From positions 41,612,001 through 41,676,000 of the forward strand of contig NC_092524.1 of NCBI RefSeq assembly GCF_037038585.1: a DNA stretch of 64,000 bases, given 5' to 3'. How positions within the stretch are numbered: the stretch's first letter is position 1; each line of letters opens with the position of its first letter. This DNA comes from Patagioenas fasciata (lineage: Eukaryota; Chordata; Aves; Columbiformes; Columbidae). The position numbers and the translations under genes are program-made. Positions 62,718-64,000 of the stretch are shown in pieces. Below the pieces are notes generated by a model. It was not told the DNA's origin. It was given only the letters and a program-made list of their open reading frames with translations, and did not search any database.

Positions 62718-62813
62718 ACTGTTTAAATACCATCGCAGATCTACACAGGATGAATCCCAGTTTCAACTGTTTAAATACCATCGCAGATCTACACAGGATG
62801 AATCCCGGTTTCA
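62718..62813. repeat. 48-bp tandem duplication, two copies
   Basis: Two head-to-tail 48-bp copies, 62718-62765 and 62766-62813, starting ACTGTTTAAATACCATCGCA. They differ at a single base (CCCAGTTTCA versus CCCGGTTTCA), so the duplication is recent. Confidence 0.97.
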
Positions 62814-64000
62814 AAGTCAGTCATAACTGATTGCAGAAAGGAATTTGCCAATCTGATTCAGAATATGAAGGCAGACTGACAATATGGTTTATTCTCCTTC
62901 AACATATTTGAGCATGCACTCTAAGTAAGCTTGCTGGAAGAAACATCCCAAGTAAAACTGATGAGATTGTAAAAGATGGCTTAAGCAGTAGTTAATTTAC
63001 CTACAGAACAAAATGGCAAGAAAAGTGGAATAACTTTCATAAAGCTATAGTCATGTTATATTCACATTTAGTATCAGCCCCTCAGTTGCATTAAGAACAG
63101 CAGAGCTGTTACATGGAAATTGAGTATCTTCAGAAGGCAGTCTAGAGCTTTATGACTTGTGATGAAATACAGGATCAAATGTTTTCAATAAATAAGGAGC
63201 AAATAAATCTACTCTGGTTTCAGTGGAAAGTTTCTGAATTCAGTGGAGACGATCTAGATTATTTTTTTCCCAGAATGATTACATGGTAATCACAATGAAA
63301 AGACCAATAGAACAACACAGAAAAAAGTGGTTCCACTGTGCCTAAAATAAGCTGAAGTAATTGCTTCCAGGAATAATTCTTAGGTTGTGCTTTCAGTGTG
63401 AATGTCATCTTGAGTTTAGTTCAGGCAGCACTCAAAGGTGCGAGTCCACAACTAAGGAAGTGGGAAGAGATACTCGGCTCTTCTTGGGAGGGGACCTTGG
63501 CATAGATCAGGTTTGCTGACGTTGAGCCCAAAGTAGCTTCACTAAAATTGCAAATATAAACTTAAATTAGAAACGGTTAAATTTAAACACATGTATTCTA
63601 TTTCTGACACATATTTCCTTATCCATTAAAACTGAGACACTGGTGAAGGCTTGAATGCCAGAGAGAACCAGGTTATGAAGAAGAAAATATGTCCTAACTA
63701 GACTGAAATATTCTAAATACATTAATGTGTTTTTTTTCCTGAAGATAATATTGACTTACTGAATTTTCCTGTCATTTAAAAATAACCAGTTAGAGGTTCT
63801 GGTCTGATTTTTTTTCACCATTTTTTTTAAAGAACTGTGAAGTGCTGTTTGTATTTGCCAACTTTATAATCTGATTTTAAACTCATTCTGGCTAAATTTA
63901 CTAAAGCTCATACATTTATGTATTGTACATGGTATTCCTAGATGAGAAAATATCTGTATATTTTGAAACCACTATCATCATCTTCCAAGCTAAAAGAATT

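Larger units (their letters stand above)
56381..64000 (+). other. COCH: COCH intron, running off the right edge
   Basis: I searched by eye for the rest of LCCL (a GGPVRVY-like peptide after an AG acceptor) and did not find it, so at least 7.6 kb belongs to this intron. It contains a G/T-rich tract at 57118-57222, a minus-strand CR1 end at 57605-57705 and a 48-bp tandem duplication at 62718-62813. Open frames such as 60868-61161 minus have no known motif. Confidence 0.75.

Noticed and set aside
63430..63460. A B-box-like word (AGGTGCGAGTCC) suggesting a tRNA or SINE promoter
   Set aside because: It departs from GGTTCGANTCC at an invariant position, and no A box or cloverleaf could be drawn around it.
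1..64000. A defence-like, viral or other novel gene system
   Set aside because: The window is vertebrate DNA with two ordinary genes. No clustered unknown genes, retroviral coding motifs, CRISPR-like spaced repeats or phage-like features were seen.

Overview
The window is vertebrate nuclear DNA, almost certainly from a bird. Coding sequence comes in short exons with GT-AG introns. The background is AT-rich, with sharply bounded CpG-rich patches. Two decayed CR1 3' ends, typical of avian genomes, lie near 9.8 kb and 57.6 kb. Nothing looks bacterial, plasmid-like or viral, and I found no operon, CRISPR array or defence-like gene cluster.

Two protein-coding genes are supported, both on the + strand and both cut by the window edges. 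SCFD1 (SLY1, a Sec1/Munc18-type regulator of ER-Golgi SNAREs) supplies its last six coding exons: 210-263, 4919-4971, 7497-7530, 8798-8863, 12949-13017 and 13966-13989. They encode the C-terminal 99 residues. All splice phases agree, and a short 3' UTR follows with AATAAA at 14157-14162. COCH (cochlin) supplies its first three coding exons: 50811-50835, 50916-50960 and 56224-56380. They encode a signal peptide and the first part of the LCCL domain. COCH starts in a CpG island of about 1 kb with a strong Kozak context. The next COCH exon was not found before 64000, so the window appears to end inside an intron. SCFD1 followed by COCH in this orientation matches the order known in other amniotes.

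Between the two genes lie about 36 kb (roughly 14.2-50.3 kb) with no convincing protein-coding gene. Open frames there are short, without recognisable domains, and often overlap on both strands. This stretch holds simple repeats: (AAAAC)n, a 15-unit (GAGGT)n and a 17-unit (GGAA)n. It also has a MIR-like SINE relic near 32.9-33.0 kb, a diverged local duplication near 42.9/43.5 kb, a GC-enriched block ending in AATAAA plus A22 near 22.2 kb, and an isolated CpG-rich patch with a strong splice donor near 16.4 kb. Two small CpG-rich patches (48.4-48.7 and 49.9-50.1 kb) sit upstream of the COCH promoter.

The two genes share no pathway: one acts in vesicle fusion inside the cell, the other is a secreted matrix and innate-immunity protein of the inner ear. 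The window is mostly ordinary avian introns and intergenic DNA. The items in Part 2 are modest leads, not a new system.
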